Source: Puniceicoccaceae bacterium (GTDB taxonomy: Bacteria; Verrucomicrobiota; Verrucomicrobiia; Opitutales; Coraliomargaritaceae). From it: 21,314 nucleotides of DNA. The position numbers and the translations under genes are program-made. The stretch lies in assembly GCA_011522825.1 (NCBI GenBank), contig WTIG01000173.1, positions 2,501 through 23,814 of the forward strand. The letters run 5' to 3'. This document shows positions 7,597 through 15,248 of this stretch, one piece after another. How positions within the stretch are numbered: the first letter of the stretch is position 1; every line of letters begins with the position of its first letter. The notes under the pieces were generated by a model. That model worked only from the letters and a program-made list of their open reading frames with translations. It ran no database searches and was not told where the DNA came from.

Positions 7597-8046
7597 TTAA
7601 CTATCAAAAACCATTTTCTTTGAAAAGAAAAAGTTGAAAGTTAATCCAGTAATTCCACCAAAAATAATGGCAAAAAGAAAGGTCAGTTCTATGAATTGAG
7701 TCTCTAAGAATATTTTTTTAAGAAAAGGCAAACTGATGAGGAAAATGAGCATATTCAAAATGCCACCCAAGGCATGCACGCTGAAATGTCTTATAATGGA
7801 GTGCCAGAGAGCTCTTCCAATCTCTATGTAATGAAAAGTGAAATAACGGTTTAGAAAGTAGCCCATTAAAATAGATGTAGATAATGAGATTGAGCGACAG
7901 AAAAAGATATTAAAAAAATCTATTTCTTTAAGCAGGTAGAGAAGGGCGATATCGATTATGGATATCGTTAATCCTACACCAGCAAACCGAAAAAAGGTGG
8001 CTAAAGAACTTGAGCTATTTGTGAACCTTTTAAGTAGTTTTATCAT
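7597..8046 (-). CDS. GtrA-family membrane protein
   Basis: A 149-residue protein with four predicted membrane segments (about 17-38, 48-66, 88-110 and 119-141) and the GtrA-family pattern FRFAGVG near the start, MGYFLNRYFTF after segment 2, and GLTFNFFFSKKMVF near the end. GtrA proteins are thought to help flip polyprenyl-linked sugars across the inner membrane, supplying extracytoplasmic glycosyl transfer. In this operon it could move the product of the neighbouring GT4 and sulfotransferase enzymes. It begins 31 bases after the pyrE stop. Transport of a particular lipid-linked sugar is an inference. Confidence 0.88.
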   Translation of the reverse strand: MIKLLKRFTNSSSSLATFFRFAGVGLTISIIDIALLYLLKEIDFFNIFFCRSISLSTSILMGYFLNRYFTFHYIEIGRALWHSIIRHFSVHALGGILNMLIFLISLPFLKKIFLETQFIELTFLFAIIFGGITGLTFNFFFSKKMVFDS

Positions 8047-8077
8047 GTATGATTCCGTAATAGTTCGTTTGATATTC

Positions 8078-8647
8078 TTAACTTCCTGGCTTAGAAGTCG
8101 GGATATTTTTAAGGGTTTCTGGCAAATTATTGGCTTCGTATGTAGGGAAATTGAGTTCAGCTAGACTATGATGTGGGATTTCGAACTGGGTTTTTCCTGC
8201 ACTTCTATCAACAATCACGCCAACGGCTACAGGGTTGGCTCCATGGGCCTTTAATTCATCAATAGCTTCAAAGACCCTTCCGCCTTTGGTGATAACATCC
8301 TCAATAATGAGAACTTTTTCTTTGGCTGAGAATTTGAAATTTCGCCTTAGCTTTAATTGATCATTTTCCTTTTCTAAAAATACGTATCGAGCTTTGAGTT
8401 GTCTAGCGACCTCCTGACCAATAACTAAGCCACCCATTGCATTTCCGACTACAGTTGTCGCCTGATAATCTTTCAGCTCTTCGACAAGGATTTCTGCCAG
8501 GCGAGTGACTTTGTCTAAGTATTGGCAGACTTGAGCGCATTGGAAGAAATGACCACTGTGAAGCCCAGACCTTAGAACAAAGTGTCCTTCTAATAATGCA
8601 CCGCTATCTTTAAATATCTGAATAATTTCTTGATCTGTTTGAGACAT
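8078..8647 (-). CDS. pyrE: orotate phosphoribosyltransferase
   Basis: A 189-residue phosphoribosyltransferase. The N-terminal part has EGHFVLRSGLHSGHFFQCA, the orotate-binding region of the short PyrE form, and the PRPP-binding motif VLIIEDVITKGG spans 112-123 (acidic pair E116-D117). It transfers ribose-5-phosphate from PRPP to orotate in pyrimidine synthesis, in the cytoplasm. It is the first gene of a minus-strand operon whose other members act on glycans; UMP from PyrE leads to UDP-sugars, but proximity may be only chance. The ATG at 8647 has no clear Shine-Dalgarno. It is divergent from lptF. Confidence 0.95.
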   Translation of the reverse strand: MSQTDQEIIQIFKDSGALLEGHFVLRSGLHSGHFFQCAQVCQYLDKVTRLAEILVEELKDYQATTVVGNAMGGLVIGQEVARQLKARYVFLEKENDQLKLRRNFKFSAKEKVLIIEDVITKGGRVFEAIDELKAHGANPVAVGVIVDRSAGKTQFEIPHHSLAELNFPTYEANNLPETLKNIPTSKPGS

Positions 8648-8680
8648 ATTTTGTTCTTTATGGTTGTTGATTAGATTATG

Positions 8681-8720
8681 TTAACTTTACTAGTGGATAA
8701 TGTCATATTATCAATGATAA
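8681..8720. promoter_or_regulatory. divergent pyrE/lptF promoter region with phased GATAAT inverted repeats
   Basis: GATAAT (8696-8701) and ATTATC (8707-8712) form a perfect 6-base inverted repeat around GTCAT. TTATC (8708-8712) pairs again with GATAA (8716-8720), giving three alternating arms in 25 bases. A partial promoter toward lptF, TTAACT (8681-8686), 17 bases, CATATT (8704-8709), overlaps these arms. A regulator-binding site is possible, but the motif is AT-rich and could be chance. Confidence 0.4.
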
Positions 8721-8739
8721 GTTTGAAAAAGAAATTCGT

Positions 8740-9885
8740 ATGATTAATTTACTGCATCGATATATATTTAAGGAATTATTAATCTCCATCGGTATTTCTT
8801 TCTGTTTCTTCCTTTTTGTCTTATTGATGGGAGAAACTATACGTGATTTGTCAGAATTACTCACGAGTGGCAAGCTAGGCTTTAAGCTATTTCTTCAATT
8901 AATGGCATTACTGATTCCCCATCTAGCCATATATGCGATACCGTTTGCTGTATTATCTGGGATCTTGATTGGATTTGGCCGAATGTGTGCCGATGAAGAA
9001 ATTACAGCGATGAAGGCATCGGGATTTAGTTTATACCAAATTGCATCTTCTGTTTTCCTTATCGCATTTTTAGGGATGATTATCAGTGCGGCCTTTAGTT
9101 TATACTATGGACCAAAATCAACGCTCACCTATCGATCTTTAATTGCTCAGTCGCTTGCTGATAATCCAATGGGCTTTATCCAGGAAAAGAAATTTGTGAA
9201 AGATTTTCCTGGCTATGTTATCTATGTCAATGATCGCAAGGGCAAGGAATTGAATGATTTTTGGGTATGGGAATTGAATGAAGCGGATGAGGTAGAGCTT
9301 TTTGTAAGGGCTGAAAGAGGTGAGTTGGATTACAATGTCAATAAGCGAGCGCTCTTGCTGAATTTAGAGAATGGAAGTATTGAGGGTAGAACCACTCTGG
9401 ATACCAGTAGTATCAGTGCAAGTAGTCCAAAGATTTTGTATTTCCAGTCGCTTCCGATCGTTCTTTCTTTAGATGCACTATTTGAAAATTTATCAACGGG
9501 GCCGATACGTTACAAAGACATGACACTTGGTCAATTGATGGATGAGAGAGAATCCTTGAAAGAAAAAGAAGTGCAGGCAGATGGTAGGATGTCTGAAGAA
9601 CGAAAACATCTGCAACTCTACATTCACGAAAATTTATCACAGGCTTACTCCGTTTTTGCGTTGTCCTTAGTGGCGATTCCTCTGGCCATACGGGTGGGTC
9701 GTAAGGAATCTTTGATTAATGTGTTAATCGCTTTGCTGATTGCTTTATTATACCATCTGCTGACGGTTTCTATGTCTTGGTTTGATGGTGTCGAGGGCAT
9801 ACGCTCGGATTTACTTATTTGGATTCCAAATATTCTTTTTCAATTTTTGGGCATTTGGCTCTTTTCTAAGGCTGCCCGCCAGTAA
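8740..9885 (+). CDS. LptF/LptG-family (YjgP/YjgQ) LPS export permease
   Basis: A 381-residue inner-membrane protein of the LptF/G family. Three N-terminal membrane segments (about 13-33, 55-80 and 102-123) are followed by a periplasmic beta-jellyroll region (about 130-290) and three C-terminal segments (about 303-318, 325-347 and 357-376). The family region CADEEITAMKASGFSLYQI (about 88-106) is the coupling helix that contacts the LptB ATPase. It extracts LPS from the inner membrane as part of LptB2FG. Which of the two paralogues it is cannot be decided; no second copy lies nearby, and PVC genomes often place them apart or adjacent. It opens the folate gene run, with pabB only 8 bases downstream. 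Weak AAGAAA stands before the ATG. Confidence 0.9.
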   Translation: MINLLHRYIFKELLISIGISFCFFLFVLLMGETIRDLSELLTSGKLGFKLFLQLMALLIPHLAIYAIPFAVLSGILIGFGRMCADEEITAMKASGFSLYQIASSVFLIAFLGMIISAAFSLYYGPKSTLTYRSLIAQSLADNPMGFIQEKKFVKDFPGYVIYVNDRKGKELNDFWVWELNEADEVELFVRAERGELDYNVNKRALLLNLENGSIEGRTTLDTSSISASSPKILYFQSLPIVLSLDALFENLSTGPIRYKDMTLGQLMDERESLKEKEVQADGRMSEERKHLQLYIHENLSQAYSVFALSLVAIPLAIRVGRKESLINVLIALLIALLYHLLTVSMSWFDGVEGIRSDLLIWIPNILFQFLGIWLFSKAARQ

Positions 9886-9893
9886 TTGTTCCA

Positions 9894-11216
9894 ATGCAAA
9901 TTAAACCCTATTCAAATGCTTTATCGAGCCGAGATTTAGTGGATCTATTTTGCGGAAGAAGCTATGGCTTTGCTTTAGATAGTACTCAGTTAGTGGACAG
10001 TTTGGGTGGGTGGAGTTTTTACGGATCAGATCCATTTGAAGTACTAACGGGCGGTGACGATTTATTTGAACTTCGTAAATTAATGAGTTCATACAGTAAT
10101 GATGCTTTTTGCGAAATTCCCTTCCTCGGTGGAGCAGTTGGTTTTATTAGCTATGATTATGGTCGTTGTTTAGAAACAATACCGAGTGTTGCAACGAATG
10201 ATTTGGCCATACCGAATTATTGCTTTGGCTTGTATGATGGAATCGTTGCTAAGAATACAGCCTCAGGAGAAGTTTTTCTCATTGCCTCAGAAGTTAGGGA
10301 GTCTGCTGAAGAGACCTTTGTTCGATTGGAGTCAATTATTCAATCTGGTAGACAGCAAACGCAAGCCGATGGGCACTTTTCTTTTAGTGATTGGCGATGG
10401 GATACCTCTGAAGCCGGCTTTTGTGCATCAGTGGAGCAAATAAAGTCACACATTGCTTTAGGAGATGTGTATCAAGTGAACTTGTCACGACGTAGAGATG
10501 TTTTGTTTGATGGGGCACTCGTTGATTTATACCAAGCCTTGAGAAAAGGTAATCCCGCTCCTTATAGTGGGTTTTTCAACGGTGAGGGTGTTCAATTAAT
10601 TTCTACGTCTCCAGAGCAATTTCTGAAGAAAAGTAAAGATAACTTAGTCACTCGACCGATCAAGGGAACACGACCAAGGGGAAAAACAGAAGCAGAGGAT
10701 CGTTTATTAGCAAAAGATTTGGAGCTTTCAGAAAAGGACCGTGCAGAGCTTCTGATGATCATCGATCTGGAGAGAAATGATTTAGGAAGAATTGCTGAGT
10801 TTGGTAGTGTATCTGCTAATACGGATTATAATATAGAATATTATAAAAGTGTTATGCATGCTACGGCTGAAGTTAAAGCAAAGCTTTCCCCAGAAAATGA
10901 TGTTTTTGATGCCATTCACTCAATGTTTCCAGGGGGTTCCATTACAGGTGCACCGAAAATTAAAGCGATGGAAATTATAGACCAGTTAGAAAGACATCGT
11001 CGAGGACTTTACTGTGGTTCTTTTGGCTATATCGGTTTTAATCAAGATGCCGAATTTAATATATCCATACGTACTCTACAATATGTTAAAGATCGTCTTT
11101 ACTATAATGTAGGTAGTGGAATTGTTTGGGATTCAGACCCTAAGGCCGAGTATATGGAAACCACTGCTAAAGGCTCAGCAATAGAAACAACCCTAAAGAG
11201 TTTATGCTTAGAATAG
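9894..11216 (+). CDS. pabB: aminodeoxychorismate synthase component I
   Basis: A 440-residue chorismate-binding enzyme. Motifs include GDVYQVNLSRR, STSPEQFL, TRPIKGTRPRG, LIDLERNDLGRI, MFPGGSITGAPKIKAMEI and CGSFGYIGF. The PIKGT motif, with K257, is the hallmark of PabB; anthranilate synthase TrpE has alanine in place of this lysine. It makes 4-amino-4-deoxychorismate from chorismate using ammonia, normally delivered by a PabA/TrpG glutaminase. No glutaminase gene is in the window, so the partner must be encoded elsewhere. The next gene, pabC, overlaps by 13 bases and takes the product on to p-aminobenzoate. Stop-to-start gap from lptF is 8 bases, no Shine-Dalgarno before the ATG. Confidence 0.93.
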   Translation: MQIKPYSNALSSRDLVDLFCGRSYGFALDSTQLVDSLGGWSFYGSDPFEVLTGGDDLFELRKLMSSYSNDAFCEIPFLGGAVGFISYDYGRCLETIPSVATNDLAIPNYCFGLYDGIVAKNTASGEVFLIASEVRESAEETFVRLESIIQSGRQQTQADGHFSFSDWRWDTSEAGFCASVEQIKSHIALGDVYQVNLSRRRDVLFDGALVDLYQALRKGNPAPYSGFFNGEGVQLISTSPEQFLKKSKDNLVTRPIKGTRPRGKTEAEDRLLAKDLELSEKDRAELLMIIDLERNDLGRIAEFGSVSANTDYNIEYYKSVMHATAEVKAKLSPENDVFDAIHSMFPGGSITGAPKIKAMEIIDQLERHRRGLYCGSFGYIGFNQDAEFNISIRTLQYVKDRLYYNVGSGIVWDSDPKAEYMETTAKGSAIETTLKSLCLE

Positions 11217-12028
11217 AAAAAATACATTCGGGTGAGCAATTGACGATAGATCCAAGAGAATCAGCATTTAGTTATGGTGCAGGTATTTTTGAAACGCTTC
11301 AAGTTGCCGAAGGTTATCTACAGTTTTGGCATAGGCATTGGTCTCGGCTGAAGGCATCTGCTTTACACTTATTTTCTTGCGATCTTTCCACTGAAGATGA
11401 AGCAGCTACTCTTGAGGCGATTAAGGCCTATTGCTGTGATAGTGGGCAAAAGGATCAGGTTCTTAAATTATCATTGATCGTTCTGGCAACTGGTCCGGTA
11501 CTTTATATTTATTCAAGAGAGCGAACCGTCCAAGAGACTTCAGTTAAACTGTATTTAAATGAAGCACACCCGATTAATGAAAATGCACTTCATGTCGGCC
11601 ATAAGACGCATAATTATTTGGAGAATATGTGGCTTTTGAAAGAAGCTAAACTTGCGGGATATACTGATTATTTGAGAGTGAACACCCAGGGTGAGCTGTG
11701 TGAAACCTGTATCGGTAATTGTTTCTTTATTCAAGGTGATCAAATAATAACTCCTTCGGTTGAGACGGGTTTGTTCCCTGGAATAATACGGGCTGTTTTA
11801 TTAGAAGCCTTACCCATAGAGGAAACACAAATAAAGGTTGAAGATTTACTAGCAATGGAGGGATGTTTTGTCACAAATTCAATTGTGGAAATTTTACCAG
11901 TAATAGAAATAGCCGGCATTTCAAAGCAAACAGCCCTTTCTTTCTCTAGAAATGCTCTCTCTGAAATTGAGGAAATTAAAGCGACTCTGAAAACAATTGC
12001 TAAATCTGAAGCGATTAATTTGTTTTAG
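11204..12028 (+). CDS. pabC: 4-amino-4-deoxychorismate lyase (class IV PLP enzyme)
   Basis: A 274-residue fold-type IV pyridoxal-phosphate enzyme. The PLP lysine is K134 in GHKTHNYLEN, and E167 in CETCIGNCFF is the conserved cofactor-ring glutamate. The N-terminal SYGAGIFETL (23-32) is the usual family motif. Sequence alone does not separate PabC from branched-chain or D-amino-acid aminotransferases, but a 13-base overlap with pabB and folP 2 bases downstream strongly support cleavage of aminodeoxychorismate into p-aminobenzoate and pyruvate. The ATG lies inside the last codons of pabB, so its translation is probably coupled. Confidence 0.88.
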   Translation: MLRIEKIHSGEQLTIDPRESAFSYGAGIFETLQVAEGYLQFWHRHWSRLKASALHLFSCDLSTEDEAATLEAIKAYCCDSGQKDQVLKLSLIVLATGPVLYIYSRERTVQETSVKLYLNEAHPINENALHVGHKTHNYLENMWLLKEAKLAGYTDYLRVNTQGELCETCIGNCFFIQGDQIITPSVETGLFPGIIRAVLLEALPIEETQIKVEDLLAMEGCFVTNSIVEILPVIEIAGISKQTALSFSRNALSEIEEIKATLKTIAKSEAINLF

Positions 12029-12030
12029 TT

Positions 12031-12885
12031 ATGAATAGGGAAACAAAGAGAATTTTTCGGACAAAGCGAAAATCCTTACCTCTAGGTGGACAAACATATA
12101 TCGTAGGTATTTTAAATCTTACGCCTGATTCTTTTTCTGATGGTGGTCAGTTTGTGGATATCGAGCATGCAAAAGAGCATTTCCTTAAAATGGTTTCAGA
12201 AGGGGCTTCAATAATTGATATAGGCGGTGAATCAACCCGACCCGGCCATGTTCCAATTTCTGTCGAAGAAGAGACTGAACGGGTTTTACCATTTATTGAA
12301 ACAATTCGATCGGAGACAGATTGTTTAATTTCAGTAGACACTTCTAAGTCTGAGGTGGCAGAGGTCTGTCTAAAAGCTGGGGCCGATATTATTAATGATA
12401 TTTGGGGTGCGCAAAAAGATCCAGCAATGGCCTCAGTCATTGCTAAGTATGATGCGGCCTGTATTTTGATGCATAATAGCGAAGCATTGATTACAGAGAA
12501 GGGGCAATTGATTAAACGTGTGAAAGAATTCTTAAAACATTCACTGGATATTGTTTTAAAAGCAGGTGTACGAGCCGAGAGTGTGTGTTTTGACCCAGGA
12601 TTAGGCTTTGGGAAATCTTATGAGGATAATTGGGAAATTATGCGAAATCTAAATGCTTTTAATGAATTGGACAAACCACTTTTATTAGGCGCCTCTCGAA
12701 AATCAATGATTGCCAAGTTACTTGGCCTTGAAGATCCCAAGGATAGGCTCTCAGGAACTTTAGCAACAACGGCTCTTGGTGTGTTTCACAATGTTGACTT
12801 TATCCGAGTTCATGATGTCTTAGAAAATAGCCAATGTGCAAAGGTAATTAATCACTGTACTCACTATGAAAAAGACAAAAATTAA
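12031..12885 (+). CDS. folP: dihydropteroate synthase
   Basis: A 284-residue TIM-barrel enzyme joining p-aminobenzoate to hydroxymethyl-dihydropterin diphosphate; it is the target of sulfonamides. Motifs: GILNLTPDSFSDGG (26-39, with the diphosphate-binding Asn), IIDIGGESTRPGH (about 60-72), ISVDTSKSEVA, INDIWG (the usual NDV/I-G motif), CFDPGLGFGKS and LLGASRKS (about 225-232). All catalytic loops appear complete. Length is usual for the family. It follows pabC by 2 bases and its last 20 bases overlap folB, so its substrates' two branches are both supplied by neighbours. Confidence 0.97.
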   Translation: MNRETKRIFRTKRKSLPLGGQTYIVGILNLTPDSFSDGGQFVDIEHAKEHFLKMVSEGASIIDIGGESTRPGHVPISVEEETERVLPFIETIRSETDCLISVDTSKSEVAEVCLKAGADIINDIWGAQKDPAMASVIAKYDAACILMHNSEALITEKGQLIKRVKEFLKHSLDIVLKAGVRAESVCFDPGLGFGKSYEDNWEIMRNLNAFNELDKPLLLGASRKSMIAKLLGLEDPKDRLSGTLATTALGVFHNVDFIRVHDVLENSQCAKVINHCTHYEKDKN

Positions 12886-13231
12886 ATTAAAAGATTTAGC
12901 ATTTTTTGCTCGGCATGGTTTGACCGAAGAAGAGGCCAAATTAGGTCAGCGTTTTAAAATAGATGTAGTGGTAGAGTTAAACGATCAAGCTGCTTACGAA
13001 ACGGATGATGCTGAAAATACGGTGAATTATGTAGAAATCTATTCTTTAGTTCAGTCTATCTTTGAGAATCAACGATTTAACCTAATCGAAGCCTGTGCTA
13101 ATGCGATCGCCTCCAAGTTACTCGAGGAATTTTCAGCCATAGAAAGTGCTACAGTAACGGTAAAAAAGCCTTCAGTTCCTGTAGAATGTATCTGCGAGTA
13201 TTTCGCCGCGGAGGTTACACTATGCCGTTAA
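12866..13231 (+). CDS. folB: dihydroneopterin aldolase
   Basis: A 121-residue tunnelling-fold (T-fold) protein. ARHGLTEEEAKLGQRF (15-30) contains the conserved glutamate at 21-22 that binds the pterin, TVNYVEIYSLVQ (52-63) the usual VNY motif, NLIEACANAIA the EA/LA helix, and K100 in TVKKPSVPV is the catalytic lysine in the standard position. It cleaves dihydroneopterin to 6-hydroxymethyl-dihydropterin and glycolaldehyde. It overlaps folP by 20 bases and the next gene by 10 bases. An alternative is FolX-type epimerase, but the intact catalytic lysine and folP/folK neighbours favour FolB. Confidence 0.94.
   Translation: MKKTKIKLKDLAFFARHGLTEEEAKLGQRFKIDVVVELNDQAAYETDDAENTVNYVEIYSLVQSIFENQRFNLIEACANAIASKLLEEFSAIESATVTVKKPSVPVECICEYFAAEVTLCR
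13211..13221 (+). promoter_or_regulatory. strong ribosome binding site deciding the folK-folA start
   Basis: GGAGG (13210-13214) stands 7 bases before the ATG at 13222, inside the last codons of folB. Most starts in the window lack such a site. It decides 13222 over the upstream in-frame ATG at 13186. Confidence 0.75.
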
Positions 13232-14232
13232 AAGCGGTCTATATTGGCCTTGGGTCGAATATGGGAGATCGTGTGGGCCATTTAAGATCGGCCGTTTCTT
13301 TGCTAGAAAGCATGAACGCACTCGTCGTGACACAAAGTAGTCCAATATATGAAAACAGAGCTATTGGTATTGAGGACGGCAATGATTTTTGTAATGCAGT
13401 TATCGAGGGATTGACTGATTTGAGTCCACGGGAGCTATTGGATTGTTGTCAGTCAATTGAACAAAAAATGGGTCGCATAAAGAGTGATGTTTGGACAAAT
13501 CGCATTATTGATTTAGATATTTTATGGTATGAAGGGTATACTTCATCAGAAGCAGAACTTTCGATTCCTCATCCTGAAATTTTGAAGCGTGATTTTGTTT
13601 TAAAACCTTTATCCGCAATTAACCCCAATTTATGCATTAAAAATGCTTCTCATGAGGATAAGGTGATTCATTTTTTAGAGGCTTTAGATGCATCAGAGCT
13701 TTCGCAAATAGAGGCTAGGCTATGGCCAACGAAACAGATCAATCAGATTGTTGCGATATCTGAAAATTATGTAATTGGGAAAGATGGGGCCTTGCCATGG
13801 TCTATAGAGGAAGATTGGGAAATCTTTTTGAAGAAAACAAAAAACGGAGTATTGATTATGGGGCGTTTGAGTTTCCAAGAAATGATCAAGGACTCAGATT
13901 GGGATAATTCTCGAACTTACATCGTTTTGAGTCGTCAACCCTCCAAAGTGAACTACCCAAATGTATATCACGCATCGAGTTTAGAAGAGGCTCTTATAAA
14001 AGCGAAGGGCTTTGGTAAGACGATCTGGATATGTGGTGGTGAAGCAATTTATAAGGATAGTTTAAATCTATCGGGTGCTATCCACCTTACTCGCATCAAT
14101 CGTAAATACGAGGGTGATACTTTTTTTCCTAGGTTTGAGGAAAATCATTTTGTGCGTCATTCAAAAATAGATTCGAATTATAAAGATTTAAAATATACTT
14201 TTGAAATATGGACTCAGGAAAAATTAGGATAA
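13222..14232 (+). CDS. bifunctional HPPK-dihydrofolate reductase (FolK-FolA fusion)
   Basis: One 336-residue chain carries two folate enzymes. Residues 1-155 are HPPK: YIGLGSNMGDR (7-17), SPIYENRAI, DFCNAVIEG and WTNRIIDLDIL, with the magnesium aspartates D97 and D99, and IPHPEILKRDFVLKPL. After a short linker (about 156-172), residues 173-331 are DHFR: VAISENYVIGKDGALPW, the catalytic acid at D198 (SIEED), VLSRQP, ICGGEAIY (270-277) and EGDTFFP (297-303). Both active sites look complete. The usual MGRKT cofactor motif reads MGRLS here. I chose the ATG at 13222 because GGAGG stands 7 bases before it, the best Shine-Dalgarno in the window; a longer frame opens at 13186. It overlaps folB by 10 bases and the next gene by 25. 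HPPK is more often fused to DHPS; this partner is unusual. Confidence 0.93.
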   Translation: MPLKAVYIGLGSNMGDRVGHLRSAVSLLESMNALVVTQSSPIYENRAIGIEDGNDFCNAVIEGLTDLSPRELLDCCQSIEQKMGRIKSDVWTNRIIDLDILWYEGYTSSEAELSIPHPEILKRDFVLKPLSAINPNLCIKNASHEDKVIHFLEALDASELSQIEARLWPTKQINQIVAISENYVIGKDGALPWSIEEDWEIFLKKTKNGVLIMGRLSFQEMIKDSDWDNSRTYIVLSRQPSKVNYPNVYHASSLEEALIKAKGFGKTIWICGGEAIYKDSLNLSGAIHLTRINRKYEGDTFFPRFEENHFVRHSKIDSNYKDLKYTFEIWTQEKLG

Positions 14233-14498
14233 CAATCGAATACTGTACAGGTTGTCGTTGGCTGACTCGAGCTTCTTGGGTAGCTCAAGAGCTTTTGATT
14301 ACTTTTGAGAGTGATATTGAAGGGGTTATTTTGAAACCATCCTTGGTCTCTGGAACGTTCAAAGTATCTTCGGACACTGAAATCTTTTGGGATAGAAAAA
14401 CAGAAGGTGTGTTTCCGGAGTTGAAGGTTCTGAAGCAAGTGATTCGTGACTCTGTTTCTCCTGAAAAAGATTTAGGTCACAGCGATAGCGGACAATAA
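14208..14498 (+). CDS. SelT/SelW/SelH-family Rdx protein, cysteine form
   Basis: A 96-residue thioredoxin-like protein. ITIEYCTGCRWLTRA has the C13-x-x-C16 redox motif in the loop after strand 1, as in selenoprotein W; position 13 is Cys and no in-frame TGA is present, so this is not a selenoprotein. ELLITFESDIEGVILKPSLVSGTFKV and the later EIFWDRKTEGVFPELKVLKQVIRD are the family's other conserved stretches, including the WDR(K) pattern before the last helix. Bacterial Rdx proteins are poorly characterised; a thiol redox role is likely. The start overlaps folK-folA by 25 bases, so it is the next gene in the operon. The SMUG1-like gene follows after 7 bases. A link to folate is not evident. 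Confidence 0.87.
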   Translation: MDSGKIRITIEYCTGCRWLTRASWVAQELLITFESDIEGVILKPSLVSGTFKVSSDTEIFWDRKTEGVFPELKVLKQVIRDSVSPEKDLGHSDSGQ

Positions 14499-14505
14499 AG
14501 CTAAG

Positions 14506-15237
14506 ATGAACACAAATATTGCTGATAAATTAATCGCCGCAGGAAAAGAATTGTCGCAGAAAGTCGATAGTCTGAAATTCACTGAACCAACGACTCACAT
14601 TTATAATCCCTTATCCTACGCATGGAATGCACATGAAGCGTATATTCGCAAATGCGGGAATTCCCCTAAGAAGGTACTATTTATGGGAATGAACCCTGGT
14701 CCGTTTGGTATGGCGCAAACGGGCATTCCTTTTGGTCAGATTGAGCATGTAAGAGATTGGATTGGAGTCTCTTGTGCTGTCGATAAACCAAAAAATGAGC
14801 ATCCTAAGCGATTAATCGAAGGATTTAATTGCACAAGAAGTGAAGTGAGTGGACAGCGCTTATGGGGGTTTTTTAAAGAACAATTTGCTTCAGCAGAGCA
14901 TTTTTTTGAATCACATTATGTGCTGAACTATTGCCCATTGGTTTTTATGGAGGCCTCCGGGAAAAATCGAACACCAGATAAATTGCCAGTCAGTGAATCG
15001 GATGAGTTATATCGTTTATGCGATCAACATTTGTTCTCAGTGGTTCAGGCTCTGCAGGTTGAGTGGGTGATTGGAGTGGGTGTTTTTGCTGAAGAACGAG
15101 CTAAAAATGCGTTAAAAGAAATTACATCGCTTAAATTTGGGCGAATTTTGCATCCGAGTCCTGCAAGTCCTGCTGCAAACAAAGGCTGGAGAGAAAAAGC
15201 ACTTACCCAATTGAATGCAATGGAAGTTTGGAAATAA
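14506..15237 (+). CDS. SMUG1-type (family 3) uracil-DNA glycosylase
   Basis: A 243-residue base-excision repair glycosylase. Motif 1 is GMNPGPFGMAQTGIPFG (61-77), where the Asn replaces the catalytic Asp of family 1 enzymes, and motif 2 is HPSPASPAANKGW (216-228), in which H216 is the catalytic-loop histidine. NYCPLVF (about 141-147) is the base-recognition strand, with N141 the likely uracil-recognition residue. This combination is that of SMUG1, which excises uracil and 5-hydroxymethyluracil; bacterial members are known in PVC and some other phyla. It is the last gene of the lptF-folate run, 7 bases after the Rdx gene. Coordinated expression with folate genes would make sense because low dTMP raises dUMP incorporation, though this is an inference. 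No Shine-Dalgarno. Confidence 0.93.
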   Translation: MNTNIADKLIAAGKELSQKVDSLKFTEPTTHIYNPLSYAWNAHEAYIRKCGNSPKKVLFMGMNPGPFGMAQTGIPFGQIEHVRDWIGVSCAVDKPKNEHPKRLIEGFNCTRSEVSGQRLWGFFKEQFASAEHFFESHYVLNYCPLVFMEASGKNRTPDKLPVSESDELYRLCDQHLFSVVQALQVEWVIGVGVFAEERAKNALKEITSLKFGRILHPSPASPAANKGWREKALTQLNAMEVWK

Positions 15238-15248
15238 GCATAATATTT

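Noticed and set aside
9894..11216. TrpE (anthranilate synthase component I) as identity of the chorismate enzyme
   Set aside because: PIKGT lysine K257 and the pabC/folP neighbours indicate PabB; TrpE has alanine there.
12147..12440. 97-codon antisense open frame within folP
   Set aside because: It lacks any recognisable motif and lies opposite conserved folP codons; an antisense shadow.
14208..14498. Selenoprotein W with selenocysteine
   Set aside because: Both CxxC positions are ordinary Cys codons and no in-frame TGA is present.
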